Below, in pieces: positions 62,476 through 64,000 of a stretch of DNA of 64,000 nucleotides. The first letter of the stretch is position 1; every line of letters starts with the position of its first letter. A program made the position numbers and the translations under genes. The DNA is taken from positions 1 to 64,000 of the IMG/VR virus record IMGVR_UViG_3300048809_000043; one strand, written 5' to 3'. Below the pieces are notes generated by a model. The model made no database searches and had not been told where the DNA came from. It worked only from the letters and a program-made list of their open reading frames with translations. The stretch is from a virus.

Positions 62476-63045
62476 ATGGCAATCTTAGTAACGGCTGATC
62501 CGCACTTCGGGCACCGCAATATTTTGAAATTTTGTTCTCGTCCGTTTGCAAATGTAAACGAAATGGACGAAGTGTTGATCAAAAATTGGAACAGTGTAAC
62601 TCGACCGGAAGACGAAATTCATGTTGTGGGTGATTTTGCGTTTTGCTGTACGATGGATTATGCGTTGAACATCATGAAGAGATTGAACGGCACAAAGCAT
62701 TTGGTCACTGGTAATCACGATGAACTTGCTCTCAAGATGAATGATATACGACCAGGCACTTGGAAGACGATCAAAGAAATGAATGAAATTGTCATTCAGA
62801 ATCAGAAAATTGTTTTATGTCATTATCCAATAGCCGATGGACATTGGCATCATGCGTATAAAGGAGTATGGATGCTATACGGTCATGTTCATGGAACTTT
62901 TCAAAATCCAGGAAAATCATTGGATGTAGGCGTTGATTGTTGGAATTACACACCGGCAAACTTTCAAGATATCAAAAAGAAAATGGATGATCGGCCAAAT
63001 CCATTTGTAATACAGAAAAAAGATCAATGGGATAAATCAGAATGA
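62476..63045 (+). CDS. Metallophosphoesterase
   Basis: 189 aa. TADPHFGHRNI (D8, H10), VVGDFAF, TGNHDE, LCHYPI and YGHVHG give the metal ligands of the calcineurin-like family; this form is frequent in phages. Substrate unknown. It begins 1 nt after the array. Confidence 0.88.
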   Translation: MAILVTADPHFGHRNILKFCSRPFANVNEMDEVLIKNWNSVTRPEDEIHVVGDFAFCCTMDYALNIMKRLNGTKHLVTGNHDELALKMNDIRPGTWKTIKEMNEIVIQNQKIVLCHYPIADGHWHHAYKGVWMLYGHVHGTFQNPGKSLDVGVDCWNYTPANFQDIKKKMDDRPNPFVIQKKDQWDKSE

Positions 63046-63197
63046 AAAGAGAAACAATGAACGCATTTTTCAATAAAGTTTGGCACGCAATAAGAACTTT
63101 CTTTGTTGCGCCTGATCATGTGTTTGCAGATGAACTCACTGACGAAACTGGTCGTCCACTAACCGATGAATCTTTAGATGATATCACAGAGGAATAA
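63042..63197 (+). CDS. Small acidic-tail protein
   Basis: 51 aa; amphipathic helix (AFFNKVWHAIRTFFVAP) and acidic tail (LTDETGRPLTDESLDD). ATGA and TAATG overlaps on both sides. Unknown. Confidence 0.55.
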   Translation: MKRETMNAFFNKVWHAIRTFFVAPDHVFADELTDETGRPLTDESLDDITEE

Positions 63198-63481
63198 TGC
63201 CTAGAAAGTTGAATCATATGATGAAATGGCAAGATGATACTGGAGAAGAATTACATATCGGGGATGTTGTGCGGTTTGCTAGTAATAATGAAAATTTTTA
63301 TTATCCAGCAGAATTTCCTAAATTAATGGGAAAAATTGTTCCTTTATCATTTGGTGATGGTGATACAAATATAATATGTATTCAATGCGAAGGCAATTCA
63401 TCAACAAGAAATTTGCGAAAATGTTGGTCAACTAGAAAGGTATCAGACGAAGAAGCAACACTTTTTATGTTTGGATTCTGA
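63197..63481 (+). CDS. SH3-like small protein
   Basis: 94 aa. WQDDTGEELHIGDVVRFASN and GKIVPLSFGDGDTNIICIQ fit the SH3-like family; ends DEEATLFMFGF. TAATG overlap. Confidence 0.6.
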   Translation: MPRKLNHMMKWQDDTGEELHIGDVVRFASNNENFYYPAEFPKLMGKIVPLSFGDGDTNIICIQCEGNSSTRNLRKCWSTRKVSDEEATLFMFGF

Positions 63482-63483
63482 TT

Positions 63484-63786
63484 ATGAAAAAAAATTTTTG
63501 GGACAAAAATGCAAATAAATTACGTCAAGGAGATTTAGTTTTTATTACTGTGTATGAGCCAATGCTAAGGCATACTGCCCCCACACTTATGTTAGGCAAA
63601 ATAATGCTGCGACCACCTGACTATTATGGAAATACTAAGGTTGATGTGGATTTGGGTGATAGTTGTCTTAGTAAAAGAACACGATACTCAACCACGTTAG
63701 AACTCGCAAATGGGTTGGAAGACGAATATAATCAACAAGTTAAGGATTATGACCAATATTTGATGCTTTATATGTTTGAGTCATAA
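63484..63786 (+). CDS. SH3-like small protein
   Basis: 100 aa. FWDKNANKLRQGDLVFITVYEP and LGKIMLRPPDYYGNTKVDVDL; ends YLMLYMFES. Followed by a terminator. Paralogue of 63197. Confidence 0.6.
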   Translation: MKKNFWDKNANKLRQGDLVFITVYEPMLRHTAPTLMLGKIMLRPPDYYGNTKVDVDLGDSCLSKRTRYSTTLELANGLEDEYNQQVKDYDQYLMLYMFES

Positions 63787-63788
63787 AA

Positions 63789-63823
63789 ATCCCAAGTCTC
63801 TGAAAATAAAGGACTTGGGATTG
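63789..63823 (+). terminator. Terminator
   Basis: AATCCCAAGTC (63788-63798) pairs with GACTTGGGATT (63812-63822). Confidence 0.78.
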
Positions 63824-63832
63824 CTGTTTCTA

Positions 63833-63861
63833 TTGACTTTCTAATTGAAATTTGGTATACT
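63833..63861 (+). promoter_or_regulatory. sigma70-like promoter
   Basis: TTGACT, 17 nt, TATACT in the full common context. Confidence 0.85.
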
Positions 63862-63888
63862 ATATTTGTAGTTGAAATGGGGTATTCA

Positions 63889-64000
63889 GTGACCAACACC
63901 AATGAAATGAGAAAGGCCGCGCTGAGTGTTATGTCTACACTCACTAAGGCAGGTTTTGTCTCCTATATGGTTGGCGGTTGCGTTCGTGATACTCTGCTTG
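63889..64000 (+). CDS. tRNA nucleotidyltransferase (CCA-adding), 5' part
   Basis: First 37 codons only, from GTG 63889 (SD GGGG). AALSVMSTLTKAGFVSYMVGGCVRDTLL matches the N-terminal motif of CCA-adding/poly(A) polymerases (VGGCVRD). It adds or repairs the CCA end of tRNAs; with phage tRNAs, tmRNA and RNA ligases it fits the tRNA-repair theme. The rest is beyond the window. Confidence 0.82.
   Translation, partial: MTNTNEMRKAALSVMSTLTKAGFVSYMVGGCVRDTLL

Noticed and set aside
1-64000. CRISPR arrays or insertion sequences
   Set aside because: No spaced direct repeats of CRISPR size and no transposase genes; mobile DNA here is homing genes.

Overview
The window is one stretch of a large, AT-rich lytic phage genome. 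Genes are packed end to end, mostly on the + strand, with many ATGA and TAATG overlaps. It looks like a T4-like tailed phage: it has a gp41-like helicase, a gp61-like primase, a T4-type RNA ligase 1, ATAAATA late-type promoter boxes, many free-standing homing endonucleases and fibre genes. The host is not evident. A class II (B12-dependent) ribonucleotide reductase, a circularly permuted tmRNA, many signal-peptide proteins and several apparently leaderless genes suggest a host far from the enterobacteria.

Layout: 1-5.3 kb has NAD-dependent DNA ligase (5' end outside the window) whose tail is followed by a decayed Rap1a-like insert and a second copy of the ligase tail, then HNH and exported proteins. 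5.3-9 kb has a predicted HaeIII-like restriction endonuclease with its C5 methyltransferase, and a second methyltransferase on the minus strand. 9-15.2 kb has peptide deformylase, an HNH-RNA ligase fusion, RmlB, NrdJ and an HNH homing gene. 15.2-22.7 kb has small SH3-like paralogues, a Pth2-like protein, superoxide dismutase, a cREC protein, a structured RNA and an HD hydrolase. 22.7-26 kb has four tRNAs, NADAR, a GIY-YIG gene and an HNH protein. 26-32 kb has collagen-like and exported fibre-like proteins and an exported HExxH peptidase. 32-37 kb has three tRNAs, a Vsr-like homing gene, a GGQ release-factor-like protein, a PP2C phosphatase, ClpX and ClpS. 37-46 kb has RNA ligase 1, an omega-like protein, a phosphoesterase and an operon of tiny proteins. 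46-51.5 kb has a LAGLIDADG gene, the tmRNA, an exonuclease, a GIY-YIG gene, a low-complexity exported protein and an L,D-transpeptidase. 51.5-60 kb has an AAA+ ATPase, another GIY-YIG gene, a virion-like protein, primase, helicase and a nucleotidyltransferase. 60-64 kb has nine tandem paralogues ending in LFMLEW, a phosphoesterase and the start of a CCA-adding enzyme.

How it works together: two promoter classes are visible. One is a strong sigma70-like set, TTGACW-N17-TATACT. The other is a late-type ATAAATAC box with no -35, which precedes fibre or structural genes and nearly all minus-strand genes. A large share of the genome serves translation upkeep and RNA repair (tRNAs, tmRNA, CCA enzyme, two RNA ligases, cREC, deformylase, Pth2, GGQ protein), with ClpX and ClpS to handle tagged proteins. 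The restriction-modification pair, second methyltransferase and NADAR point to conflict with competitors or host defence.
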